A DNA stretch of 7,042 nt from Chlamydiota bacterium. GTDB taxonomy: Bacteria; Chlamydiota; Chlamydiia; Chlamydiales; SM23-39. The notes beneath the pieces were generated by a model. That model did not search any database. It was given only the letters and a program-made list of their open reading frames with translations, and was not told the DNA's origin. Made by a program: the position numbers and the translations under genes. Shown here piece after piece: positions 1 through 6,741 of the stretch (position 1 is the stretch's first letter; each line of letters starts with the position of its first letter). The DNA lies in NCBI GenBank assembly GCA_027449725.1, contig DAIDLB010000242.1, positions 1 to 7,042 on the forward strand. The letters are read 5' to 3'.

Positions 1-2745
1 GCGCTGCATCGGAGCAATCAAGAGATCATCTTGGGGCTGGATAAGACAAAAGTCGTCGATGTAGCTACCCGCCACCTTGAACTGCATCAACAGATGGAAG
101 AGATTATCACTCAATTGAAAAGCGAAAAGATAGAAATTCCAAGAAGCGCGACCGTCGAGTTAAATAAAAGCAAAAACACCATCCAAATCCTTGCAAAGAA
201 GATCGCATCGACCGAACTCGCGCAAAAAATAGCCGGCCCTCAAAAAACATACGTAGATCCTTCCAGCTTACTGACAACAGCAACTCCGAATCCCAAGGAA
301 AGCCTTCCCAATATCCGGGAATGGGAATTGAATTGCGGGCTTCTCTATTCCATCTATCAAAGAACGGATGACGAGCAGATCAGGAAAACACTTCGATTTC
401 TCATATTCAACTACCTGGCAAAAGCCGCCTATCTTAACGCACATCCGGATGCTACCCTCTCCTCGGAAGAGTTGTCGACCTGTTACAAACACATGCTCCA
501 ATTGGGATCTCTCACAATGGGAGGACTCTATCACCGTTCTGTAGATCAGACAATTCCTCTTTTCGCTGCATTGAACATAAACAACGAGATAGGATCAATC
601 TCTAACCAAAACTCCTCCAAGATCCCTCTTGAAACCACACAAATAGATGACCTCTATTGCACCAATTTTATCCCTATTACCAATCTTTCCAGACAGGAAC
701 AAGCAGCCGAAATCCTTGCGAAGCAATATGAGAAAAATATTAATCTTCCTATAGAAGAGATTCCGAATTTCCCCGTCTTGATTGACATCACAGATCGAAT
801 AAATCAAGATCTAATCACTCACAATGATCCTGAAAAAATCAAACTGTATGAACAAAAAGTATCCTCGGCAAAAAAAGAAATTGAACAAATCTTTTTATTG
901 GCTAAAGAAAAAATCAAAAAAGATCATCCCGACCAATCTGAAGACAGAATCTTGGACTATATGCGCTTAAACACAGTAGTGGTTTCTCGCGCTAAGCTAA
1001 ACGATTCTCTTGCAGTGCTTCAGGTTTATTCAACCCTGTTTCTCAAAAATGATTACTCCAATCAGGATCATTATTTAATACACGAAAGTCCGGTCAACAC
1101 TGTCAAACGTTGGGCTGCACATACAGCACTCAACCCGGGAGCGGTGCAATTTCGCATGCTCCTGGCAGAGCAATATGGAAATTTGGAAGACCCCGAAGCA
1201 TATCAAAAAACCGTTTCCAAAGTTACGGAGTATGCCGTTCCGGGTAGAACTGATACGACGATGTACTTGAATCCGCAAGCGGTATTACAAACCAACGGGT
1301 TTAAAATACTCAAGGAAATGGGAGAAGGGAGAAATCCGGGAGTTGGAGAAGCGCAGCAGCTCATGGCAAGAGCAACCGTGGAAATGATCGAAACTCTCTT
1401 CCAGGCAATCGAAGATCAGACGATGGAAAATTTACCGGAAGACCCCGCAGCCCAAAAAGCGTTGGAAGAGAAGCTTGCGTTCCTGACCCACCCCTCAGTG
1501 CAGGAACTGATCCAAACAACCCTGTTTCGAATTTCGCAGCATATGGCGACTGCAACCCATCATTCTGACGACTTTAGACAGTTTATTCAGGGAACTGATT
1601 TAATCCACACAGAATTAACGACGCTTTTGCTTCTATTTAAACCATTTGATGTTGAATCCTACGACAATATCGCCAAAATATACTTGTCGCAAGTGGTGCC
1701 GGATTCGGAATTGTTTGCCGACATAGGAATAGCCCGTTCTGCGATGAATGTCTTTACAGGGGTCAATGCCGCGATCATGCGTAATAATCCCGATCCTGTC
1801 AGAATCTGCGGAGAACATTCCTATTATGAAGAAGTGGAATTTGTGGGAGGCAATTTAACTTTAAATAGTGCTTTAAACGACCCAAACATTGAAAAAGTCG
1901 ACTTGTACATCGCTGAATTCAATCACAACATTGATATAGATCCTAATCACACTGTCTATGAGAAAGCAAACGTGATTCAGGACATCAAAGCGATCTTCGA
2001 GAAAAAACCGAACACAGATTCGTTGACAGTCGCGATCGATGCTACGATTGATTTTACAAACTCTGAGGACCTAAAAAAGTTGATCGAAACATTCCGGGAT
2101 GAGATCGACTCGGGAAAGTTAAATCTGGTGATCTTTAGAAGCGGCCAGAAATTCGACATGCTCGGCCTAGACAATTATTTTGGCGCTCCATTTTGTATCA
2201 TCAATAATGGAGCTGAAAAATGGAGTGAATTTAAAAAAATTAAAACAGACGCAGCTTTTCAGACAGATCCTCTCTCTTTGCAATTTTTCACCTGGATGGC
2301 CACTACCGGATTGCATTTGCCGGACGAATACAAAAGCCTGATCTTCCAAAACACAAGGGCCATCCTCGACGAGGTTCCGGAAGGTTTGCGACCAAGCGAC
2401 GAAAAAAGAGCCTGTGTTTGCACATTCAATGAAGATGTTAAATCTCCGTTCATTGATATTAAAATCGACCGATTAGACGATTCAAATAAGCAAGTAGATG
2501 ATCAGGAAGACTTGAGAAGATGGGTCCAGACTCGATTTACCGAATTATTCATTGAGGAAAAGAAGCTGGTCTACATGCGTGGCAGTTTCGGATTTCCCAA
2601 TCCCAACATCACATGGATCGAACCGAAGATGAGGATAAATCCAGGAATCGATCCAAGCGACATCCCCGTATTTGCGAAGTTTTTTAAAGAACTGGACGCT
2701 AAAATCAAAGAAATGGGAATGGATCAGAGAGGTCCTACGAAATAG
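1..2745 (+). CDS. Large protein (5' partial) with C-terminal fold-type I PLP-enzyme-like domain
   Basis: The frame is open from base 1. The first start-like codon (TTG at 31) has no convincing Shine-Dalgarno, so the gene almost certainly begins upstream; at least 915 codons are present. I recognise no family for roughly the first 570 codons, which are helical and rich in Glu, Lys and Gln, with no signal peptide or membrane segment visible. The last third shows fold-type I PLP-enzyme landmarks in the right order: a SAMNVFTGVNAAIM-like loop (from 1738), SYYE (1819-1830), E-x3-N (EFNHN, 1915-1929), D-x-T (VAIDAT, Asp at 2038-2040), S-x2-K-F (RSGQKF, Lys at 2149-2151), and a C-terminal SFGF...MRINPGID block with Arg at 2632-2634. 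The Asp-Lys distance is 37 residues, close to aminotransferases. In this fold these residues would contact the cofactor pyridine nitrogen, form the Schiff base and bind the substrate carboxylate. The substrate is unknown. Coding is certain; the fold is inferred; the enzyme activity is untested. Confidence 0.9.
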   Translation, partial: ALHRSNQEIILGLDKTKVVDVATRHLELHQQMEEIITQLKSEKIEIPRSATVELNKSKNTIQILAKKIASTELAQKIAGPQKTYVDPSSLLTTATPNPKESLPNIREWELNCGLLYSIYQRTDDEQIRKTLRFLIFNYLAKAAYLNAHPDATLSSEELSTCYKHMLQLGSLTMGGLYHRSVDQTIPLFAALNINNEIGSISNQNSSKIPLETTQIDDLYCTNFIPITNLSRQEQAAEILAKQYEKNINLPIEEIPNFPVLIDITDRINQDLITHNDPEKIKLYEQKVSSAKKEIEQIFLLAKEKIKKDHPDQSEDRILDYMRLNTVVVSRAKLNDSLAVLQVYSTLFLKNDYSNQDHYLIHESPVNTVKRWAAHTALNPGAVQFRMLLAEQYGNLEDPEAYQKTVSKVTEYAVPGRTDTTMYLNPQAVLQTNGFKILKEMGEGRNPGVGEAQQLMARATVEMIETLFQAIEDQTMENLPEDPAAQKALEEKLAFLTHPSVQELIQTTLFRISQHMATATHHSDDFRQFIQGTDLIHTELTTLLLLFKPFDVESYDNIAKIYLSQVVPDSELFADIGIARSAMNVFTGVNAAIMRNNPDPVRICGEHSYYEEVEFVGGNLTLNSALNDPNIEKVDLYIAEFNHNIDIDPNHTVYEKANVIQDIKAIFEKKPNTDSLTVAIDATIDFTNSEDLKKLIETFRDEIDSGKLNLVIFRSGQKFDMLGLDNYFGAPFCIINNGAEKWSEFKKIKTDAAFQTDPLSLQFFTWMATTGLHLPDEYKSLIFQNTRAILDEVPEGLRPSDEKRACVCTFNEDVKSPFIDIKIDRLDDSNKQVDDQEDLRRWVQTRFTELFIEEKKLVYMRGSFGFPNPNITWIEPKMRINPGIDPSDIPVFAKFFKELDAKIKEMGMDQRGPTK

Positions 2746-3337
2746 TGCAATGATTGCTTGTAAATTCAATCTCTTGCGCTTCGACATTCGGAAGCTGATT
2801 CAATAAATTGCTCGTAATATTTAAAAGATCAACCCTCTTAAACCAATCAAATCTACAATTGTGATCCATCCCATCAATAAGAACGAGTTTTTTTGGACCA
2901 CGATATCTGTCATAACAAGACCGAATTTCCTCTATAGGAAAATAGGCGTCGTTTCTTCCATGAATAAAAACAACGGGAACGGAAAGTTGATTGAGTGCCT
3001 GAAGTCCTTCCGTTTGGGAATTCAATAATATAACGCCTTTAATCGTTCCGGGTCTTTCGGAATTGAGCTCGGCAGCGGTAATAGCCGCAACCCCCCCTCC
3101 CATCGAATATCCCATTAAATATATGTGCTGATAATGAGCTAGCTGAGCGTGAACAAGATCCGAAACGCGTAGGATATTTTCCATGAGGTCGTCAGGGATC
3201 GTCTCGATGGGGAGGAAACGGGTGTCGGACCTCTTGGCATATTTCTCTTCTAGAGAATGATAAAGAGAGCCCGGACCTGAAGTTCCGCCACCACACCCTG
3301 AAATAGCTATAATTAGACTCTTAATATCAGTATTCAT
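2735..3337 (-). CDS. Small alpha/beta hydrolase (serine hydrolase)
   Basis: This 200-residue protein has the core of the alpha/beta-hydrolase fold. A first strand and oxyanion-type loop (LIIAISGCGGG, residues 8-18) is followed by the nucleophile elbow GYSMGG with Ser78, the acid strand VVFIHGRND with Asp130, and GMDHN with His159. This is a complete Ser-Asp-His triad at normal spacing in a compact protein with no obvious lid domain. It is probably a cytoplasmic esterase, thioesterase or lipase-like enzyme; the substrate cannot be read from the sequence. The ATG at 3337 is the only sensible start, because the next in-frame Met lies beyond the oxyanion loop. No Shine-Dalgarno precedes it, which fits the promoter abutting the start. 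Its TAG stop lies inside the 3' end of the convergent large gene (11-bp overlap). Base composition resembles that large gene more than the GC-rich operon to the right. Confidence 0.9.
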   Translation of the reverse strand: MNTDIKSLIIAISGCGGGTSGPGSLYHSLEEKYAKRSDTRFLPIETIPDDLMENILRVSDLVHAQLAHYQHIYLMGYSMGGGVAAITAAELNSERPGTIKGVILLNSQTEGLQALNQLSVPVVFIHGRNDAYFPIEEIRSCYDRYRGPKKLVLIDGMDHNCRFDWFKRVDLLNITSNLLNQLPNVEAQEIEFTSNHCTIS

Positions 3338-3345
3338 TAGAAGGA

Positions 3346-3374
3346 ATTGTAACTAAATTGCTCTTAATTATCAA
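3346..3374 (-). promoter_or_regulatory. Sigma70-type promoter of the hydrolase gene
   Basis: On the minus strand, TTGATA (3374-3369) and TACAAT (3351-3346) are separated by exactly 17 bp; each hexamer matches the consensus at 5 of 6 bases. The expected transcription start is at about 3339-3337, on or within two bases of the hydrolase ATG, which predicts a leaderless or near-leaderless mRNA. It lies in the 73-bp gap after the DUF393 gene, so it gives the hydrolase its own promoter. The motif match is by eye only. Confidence 0.6.
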
Positions 3375-3410
3375 TAAAAAGCCAACATACTAACACAGAG
3401 CGAGATAGAG

Positions 3411-3809
3411 TTATGGCAAAAAACGGTCCCCCTGAAACTCCGGCCTCTCCCAGCCGAACCTCAGCCGGTGGCGGTGTTTTGCAACCAGGCGATAAGCCCA
3501 ATCCCCCATCCAGGCCGGAAGAAAGCAAAGCCAGCCGATCCAGTAGCTTCCCATAAGCCAATAAACCCGGAACGCCCCTCTGGAGCGGAGCCAAAAGCGC
3601 CTACCGCTCGAGCGGTACGATTCGATAAGAACGAGGCTGTCCTCTTTGGCATACCGGGCGTTGGGACCGATCAAGATCTCTTTGGCCGTCTCGCCCGCAA
3701 GCGGCGCAAAGTCGAAGAGCTTTTTTTCATCGGCCTTGAGGATCTCCTGGACGGCCCGATAGCAAAAGGCGCAATCGCCGTCGTAAAAAATCAGATGTTC
3801 TCCGCTCAT
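3411..3809 (-). CDS. DCC family (DUF393) thiol-disulfide oxidoreductase-like protein
   Basis: The 132-residue protein begins with the hallmark YDGDCAFC (residues 9-16), the DxxCxxC motif that names the DCC/DUF393 family. It continues with the usual family blocks: FDFAPL (32-37), DSLVLIE (58-64), an RSRGAF segment (75-80), a hydrophobic stretch rich in Trp (83-101), and a FLPAWMGDWAYRLVAKHRHRL block. Length is normal for the family. The Cys pair suggests thioredoxin-like redox chemistry, but the family's biochemical role is poorly defined. A membrane-associated location is possible because of the hydrophobic stretch, although no clean transmembrane segment or signal peptide is seen. The start codon overlaps the dnaG stop as ATGA, and a GGAG sits 8 nt upstream inside dnaG, so translation is probably coupled to dnaG. 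It is the last gene of the oxidoreductase-dnaG operon; no clear terminator follows its TAA. Confidence 0.9.
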   Translation of the reverse strand: MSGEHLIFYDGDCAFCYRAVQEILKADEKKLFDFAPLAGETAKEILIGPNARYAKEDSLVLIESYRSSGRRFWLRSRGAFRVYWLMGSYWIGWLCFLPAWMGDWAYRLVAKHRHRLRFGWERPEFQGDRFLP

Positions 3810-5596
3810 GCTTCTTTCTCCGGATAGACGACCTGCGGCCTGGCCCGTTTGATCTCATCGAACCGTTTCGCGAGCTCAAGCACCTCTTCCTCGCTGCCGG
3901 CGCCGCTATAGATTTTGAGCTTGATCGCTTCCCGCTCTTGCATCCAATGCCGCTCGAGGAGGCGCTGCACCGTCTCGACAAACCCTTCGGCCGCCCTCTC
4001 CTTATTGACCCGTTTTTGGAGGATTTCGGCCAAAAAAAGCTGCTGCTCTGGATTTTCGAGGTCGATGGCTAAAGAGAGAAGATCGCACTCCCTTCCCTCG
4101 CTTGCAGCCTTGACCGCCTTCTCGTAGATTGTCCGCGCCGCATTGAGGCGAAAATGCTCTGGCTTGATGTTCATCTGGGCGATGGCGGCAAACCGGGTCG
4201 AATGGGCGCTGGCTACAATCAGCCAGCGGAGTAGGTCCGCTTCCAGAATCCTGTCAGGATCGATCTCGATCCCGCTATTGACGCTCGACTCTCGTTTGAT
4301 GTAGATCTGCGGAGCGTTTTCTTCGGGCGCGCCGACGATCGACTCCGGCGTCTGCGTCAATCTGGCCAGCTTGCGGAGGCTCTCATGGATCATGAGAGGG
4401 TGGTCCCACTGACGGATCCGGCCGGCGATCGTTTGCACCAGCTCATTTTTGCCTGCGGGGCTCTCCGGATTGATCGATTTAGAGAGGTGCGCAATCAAAA
4501 AGGGGAGATACTCGACAGCCCTCTCCAACATCTTGGCGAATGCTTCGGGTCCCTTTTCTCTCAGGACGAGGTCGGGATCGCATTTTTCTTCCAAAGCGGC
4601 AACGCGGACATCAATCCCATCTTTCTGGAACAGGTGGCCGATCTTGACCGCAGCCTCCCTGCCCGCCGTATCGCCGTCGAGCGCCAGGATCACCTGGCGC
4701 ACCCCGAGCTGCACAAGCTCGCGGACATGTTCTTCGCCAAAAGCCGTCCCCTGCCCCGCGACGGTCCAGTCAAAGCCGGCATGGATGAGGCGGAGCGCAT
4801 CGATCTGCCCTTCGACGATGAGCGCCTTTTTTTCTTTGGTGATCCTTTTCCGCGAATAGCTCAAGCCAAAGAGGATCCGCGACTTCTTAAAAAGAGGGGT
4901 CTCCGGCGTATTGACATACTTGGGGCCGAACGAATCGGGCTTATAGGCCCTGGCAGTAAAGCCAATGACGGCTCCCAGCGGATCCAAAATCGGGATCATG
5001 ATCCTGTCGAAGAAAAATTCGCGGCCATTCGCGCTCATCAATCCCGCTTCTTTGAGGAGCGGCTCGAGCAGTTTCTGCTCTTTCATCGCGTCGAGAAAGA
5101 GCCGCGGCGTCCTCGGAGCAAAGCCAACCTGGAACTGCCGGATGAACTCGAGGTCGATCCCCCTGCCGTAGAGATAAGTCAGGGCGCCATGTCCATCGGG
5201 CGTATGGAGCAGGCAAAAGTGGTAGAAGCGGGCCGCAGCTTCCAGCGCCTCTTTGAGGAGCGCCTTGGAGGGGCCTTTCGGCTCGGAAGAGCGCTTTTCA
5301 GTCTCTTCGAGCTGCACGCCGAAGCGCTGGGCGAGCGTCTCGACCGCCTCCAAAAAGCTCATCTTCAAATGGCCCATCAAAAAGGCGATCGCATCGCCAT
5401 GCGCGCCGCAGCCAAAGCAGTGGTAGTGGCTATCGCCTTTCTGGATGACAAACGATGGGGTCTTCTCATCGTGGAACGGGCAGAGAGCCTTATAAGCGGA
5501 GCCCGTCCGCTGCAGCTTCAGATGCGAATTCAAGACCTCGACGAGATCGATGCGCGTCCGAAGGGTCTCGAGGCTCTCGCGGGTAAACGTCCCCAT
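3806..5596 (-). CDS. dnaG: DNA primase DnaG
   Basis: DnaG synthesises the RNA primers for leading-strand initiation and Okazaki fragments, recruited by the DnaB helicase. At 596 residues it is full length. Domains in order: an N-terminal CHC2 zinc-binding domain with ligands C39, H42 (CPFH), C60 and C63 (CFGC); the RNA polymerase core with RIMIPILDPLGAVIGFTAR (198-216) and KYVNTPETPLFKKSRILFGL (226-245); the TOPRIM domain with E262 (VEGQ), D307 and D309 (LALDGDTAG) and the downstream CDPD (339-342), the likely metal-binding acidic residues; and a helical C-terminal region corresponding to the helicase-binding domain, which diverges strongly in most species. The VEGQ and GQGTAF variants match my recollection of chlamydial primases. 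The ATG at 5596 follows the upstream oxidoreductase stop by 3 bp with an SD across that stop. Unlike the classic rpsU-dnaG-rpoD arrangement, neither rpsU nor rpoD is adjacent. Confidence 0.98.
   Translation of the reverse strand: MGTFTRESLETLRTRIDLVEVLNSHLKLQRTGSAYKALCPFHDEKTPSFVIQKGDSHYHCFGCGAHGDAIAFLMGHLKMSFLEAVETLAQRFGVQLEETEKRSSEPKGPSKALLKEALEAAARFYHFCLLHTPDGHGALTYLYGRGIDLEFIRQFQVGFAPRTPRLFLDAMKEQKLLEPLLKEAGLMSANGREFFFDRIMIPILDPLGAVIGFTARAYKPDSFGPKYVNTPETPLFKKSRILFGLSYSRKRITKEKKALIVEGQIDALRLIHAGFDWTVAGQGTAFGEEHVRELVQLGVRQVILALDGDTAGREAAVKIGHLFQKDGIDVRVAALEEKCDPDLVLREKGPEAFAKMLERAVEYLPFLIAHLSKSINPESPAGKNELVQTIAGRIRQWDHPLMIHESLRKLARLTQTPESIVGAPEENAPQIYIKRESSVNSGIEIDPDRILEADLLRWLIVASAHSTRFAAIAQMNIKPEHFRLNAARTIYEKAVKAASEGRECDLLSLAIDLENPEQQLFLAEILQKRVNKERAAEGFVETVQRLLERHWMQEREAIKLKIYSGAGSEEEVLELAKRFDEIKRARPQVVYPEKEA
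3818..3821 (-). promoter_or_regulatory. Shine-Dalgarno GGAG of the DUF393 gene, inside dnaG
   Basis: Minus-strand GGAG lies 8 nt before the ATG at 3809, within the last codons of dnaG. Together with the ATGA stop-start overlap (3806-3809) it fixes the start of the DUF393 gene and suggests translational coupling. Confidence 0.65.
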
Positions 5597-5598
5597 CT

Positions 5599-5604
5599 AT
5601 CACC
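5599..5604 (-). promoter_or_regulatory. dnaG ribosome binding site overlapping the upstream stop codon
   Basis: Minus-strand GGTGAT precedes the dnaG ATG (5596) and is fully complementary to the AUCACC part of a standard 16S rRNA 3' end. It contains the TGA stop of the oxidoreductase (5602-5600), so a terminating ribosome sits on the dnaG initiation site. This points to coupled translation and supports the ATG at 5596. Confidence 0.55.
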
Positions 5605-6601
5605 CATGCCAGGGGGAGCTGAGCACGACCTTGCCTAGCGCCTTCCCCGATTCCAAACGCCCGTGCGCCTCTCCCACCTGTCTGAACGAAAAATCCCGTT
5701 CGTCGACAAGCGGGCGGATGACGCCTCGATTCACCAGGTCAGCCACAGTCTCCAAAATTTTTCCGTGCGCCGCTCGCCCATTGCCGCTCAAAAGCGGAGC
5801 GAGCATGACCACCATATGCAAAGTCCCATTCTTCTTAAAGAGGGGCGACAAATCGTGCGTCGACCCGCCCAAAATCGAAACCACCTGCCCGAAATGGGCG
5901 ATCGCCTGCATCGAAACATCGAGCGTTGCCCCACCAAGCGTATCGAAGACGACGTCAAACCCCGCGCCCCCCGTACACCTCTGCAGATACTCTTCGACCG
6001 GTTCCTTCTTATAATAGATCAGCTCATCGGCCCCGAGATCTTTCGCAATCGCTCCCTTCTCTTCCGAAGAGACCGTCGTAAACACCTTCGCCCCCTTCCA
6101 CTTCGCCAACTGGATCGCAATATGTCCTACGCCGCCAACCCCGCCGTGAATCAGCACATTCTGCCCCTCCCGGATCTTGGCCCGGTCGATAAGAGCCTCC
6201 CAAGCGGTGATGGCAACAAGCGGAAGCGCAGCCGCCCCCCGCATCGGCAGCTTTTTCGGCTTATGGGCAAGCAGCTCGGCATCGACAAGCATATATTCGG
6301 CCAGGGCGCCCTGGTAGCTGCCAACGCCGCCGGCGCAGCCATACACCTCGTCGCTTACCTCCCACCTCGATACCCCCTCGCCCACATCAGCGACAACACC
6401 CGCCACATCGCCATGCAAGATCGCAGGAAACGGATGGGTGATCGGCTGAAAGTATCCCTGCCGCATTTTGGCATCAAGCGGGTTGACGCTCGTCGCTGCG
6501 ACCTTCACTAAAACATGCCCGGCCTTCACAGCCGGCTTAGGCGCCTCACGCTCGTGGAACACCTCCACGCCGCCGAATTTTTCTATGACCATTGCTTTCA
6601 T
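5600..6601 (-). CDS. Zinc-independent quinone oxidoreductase (MDR superfamily)
   Basis: The 333-residue protein is a medium-chain dehydrogenase/reductase. The N-terminal GroES-like catalytic domain starts MKAMVIEKFGG and includes SVNPLDAKMRQG (38-49) and ILHGDVAGVV (61-70). The Rossmann domain has the nucleotide loop HGGVGGVGHIAIQLAK (152-167). A GxGFDVVFDTLGG segment (212-224) and a C-terminal block ending ALGKVVL follow, as expected for the family. The catalytic and structural zinc ligands of classical alcohol dehydrogenases are absent, which puts it among NAD(P)H-dependent quinone/enone reductases. The exact substrate is unknown. The frame stays open further upstream to a TTG at 6640, but that extension would be encoded by the palindromic repeat; the ATG at 6601 has a good SD and gives the standard family N-terminus, so I chose it. 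It is the first gene of the operon, 3 bp upstream of dnaG. Confidence 0.93.
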   Translation of the reverse strand: MKAMVIEKFGGVEVFHEREAPKPAVKAGHVLVKVAATSVNPLDAKMRQGYFQPITHPFPAILHGDVAGVVADVGEGVSRWEVSDEVYGCAGGVGSYQGALAEYMLVDAELLAHKPKKLPMRGAAALPLVAITAWEALIDRAKIREGQNVLIHGGVGGVGHIAIQLAKWKGAKVFTTVSSEEKGAIAKDLGADELIYYKKEPVEEYLQRCTGGAGFDVVFDTLGGATLDVSMQAIAHFGQVVSILGGSTHDLSPLFKKNGTLHMVVMLAPLLSGNGRAAHGKILETVADLVNRGVIRPLVDERDFSFRQVGEAHGRLESGKALGKVVLSSPWHG

Positions 6602-6605
6602 CAGA

Positions 6606-6610
6606 CACCT
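6606..6610 (-). promoter_or_regulatory. Shine-Dalgarno AGGTG deciding the oxidoreductase start
   Basis: Minus-strand AGGTG lies 4 nt before the ATG at 6601, in the short stretch between the palindrome and the gene. No comparable site precedes the alternative TTG at 6640. Confidence 0.6.
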
Positions 6611-6621
6611 ATTAATAGTAA

Positions 6622-6698
6622 TTGGGGACTCCGTCCCCAAGCCCCTGCTAAGGGGGCTTGCCCCTTTAACCGGGGGTTTGGGGGACGGAGTTCCCCAA
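6622..6698. repeat. Long GC-rich nested palindrome (REP/MITE-like)
   Basis: The left arm (6622-6645), beginning TTGGGGACTCCGTCCCC, pairs with the right arm (6672-6698), whose reverse complement begins TTGGGGAACTCCGTCCCCC. There are only small bulges and one mismatch. The roughly 26-nt interior holds a second perfect hairpin, AAGGGG (6650-6655) with CCCCTT (6661-6666) and a 5-nt loop. The result is a 77-bp nested stem-loop containing the same GGGGACGGAGT core in both arms. It has the look of a dispersed REP- or MITE-like element. No transposase, target-site duplication or second copy is visible in this window. Neither side has a T-run, so it is not a standard intrinsic terminator. Confidence 0.85.
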
Positions 6699-6712
6699 GA
6701 TGGAGGATGCGA

Positions 6713-6741
6713 AGTGTACTAGGGTCAAAATTCGGCGTCAA
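6713..6741 (-). promoter_or_regulatory. Candidate promoter of the oxidoreductase-dnaG-DUF393 operon
   Basis: Minus-strand TTGACG (6741-6736, 5/6 to consensus) and TACACT (6718-6713, 4/6) are separated by exactly 17 bp. The expected start is near 6708-6706. This gives a leader of about 105 nt that contains the entire palindrome and ends with the AGGTG site before the ATG at 6601. It lies directly after the stop of the upstream co-oriented gene. Called by eye. Confidence 0.5.

Noticed and set aside
2185..2213. Inverted repeat GCTCCATT / AATGGAGC with a 13-nt loop
   Set aside because: It is an 8-bp stem inside the large coding region, in the conserved segment after the putative PLP Lys, with no T-run; it is probably chance.
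2746..2800. Possible terminator hairpin after the large gene (GCTTC...GAAGC)
   Set aside because: The stem is only 5 bp with an 8-nt loop, has no following T-run and lies in the hydrolase coding region.
3290..3337. Possible lipoprotein signal (I-S-G-C) at the hydrolase N-terminus
   Set aside because: The Cys lies in the oxyanion-loop motif after the first beta strand of the hydrolase fold; there is no basic n-region and the hydrophobic stretch is only about 7 residues.
3468..3827. A 119-codon open frame on the + strand across the DUF393 gene
   Set aside because: It is a shadow of the DUF393 gene, whose minus-strand product has the DCC motif and proper family blocks.
4385..5638. A 417-codon open frame on the + strand opposite dnaG
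   Set aside because: It lies entirely antisense to a clear primase and has Arg/Ala/Leu-rich shadow composition with no motif; GC-rich codon usage of dnaG keeps the opposite frame open.
5663..6511. A 282-codon open frame on the + strand opposite the quinone oxidoreductase
   Set aside because: It is antisense to a protein with intact family motifs, and its translation (Arg/His/Pro-rich) has no recognisable domain or SD.
6602..6640. Extended TTG start (6640) for the oxidoreductase, adding 13 residues
   Set aside because: The extension is encoded by the palindromic repeat and lacks an SD, whereas the ATG at 6601 has AGGTG in front and gives the usual MKAM-type N-terminus.
6622..6698. Palindrome read as an intrinsic terminator of the right-edge gene
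   Set aside because: On the minus strand it is followed by AATTACTATTAATA, not a U-tract, and a promoter candidate lies between that gene and the palindrome; Rho-independent termination is not supported.
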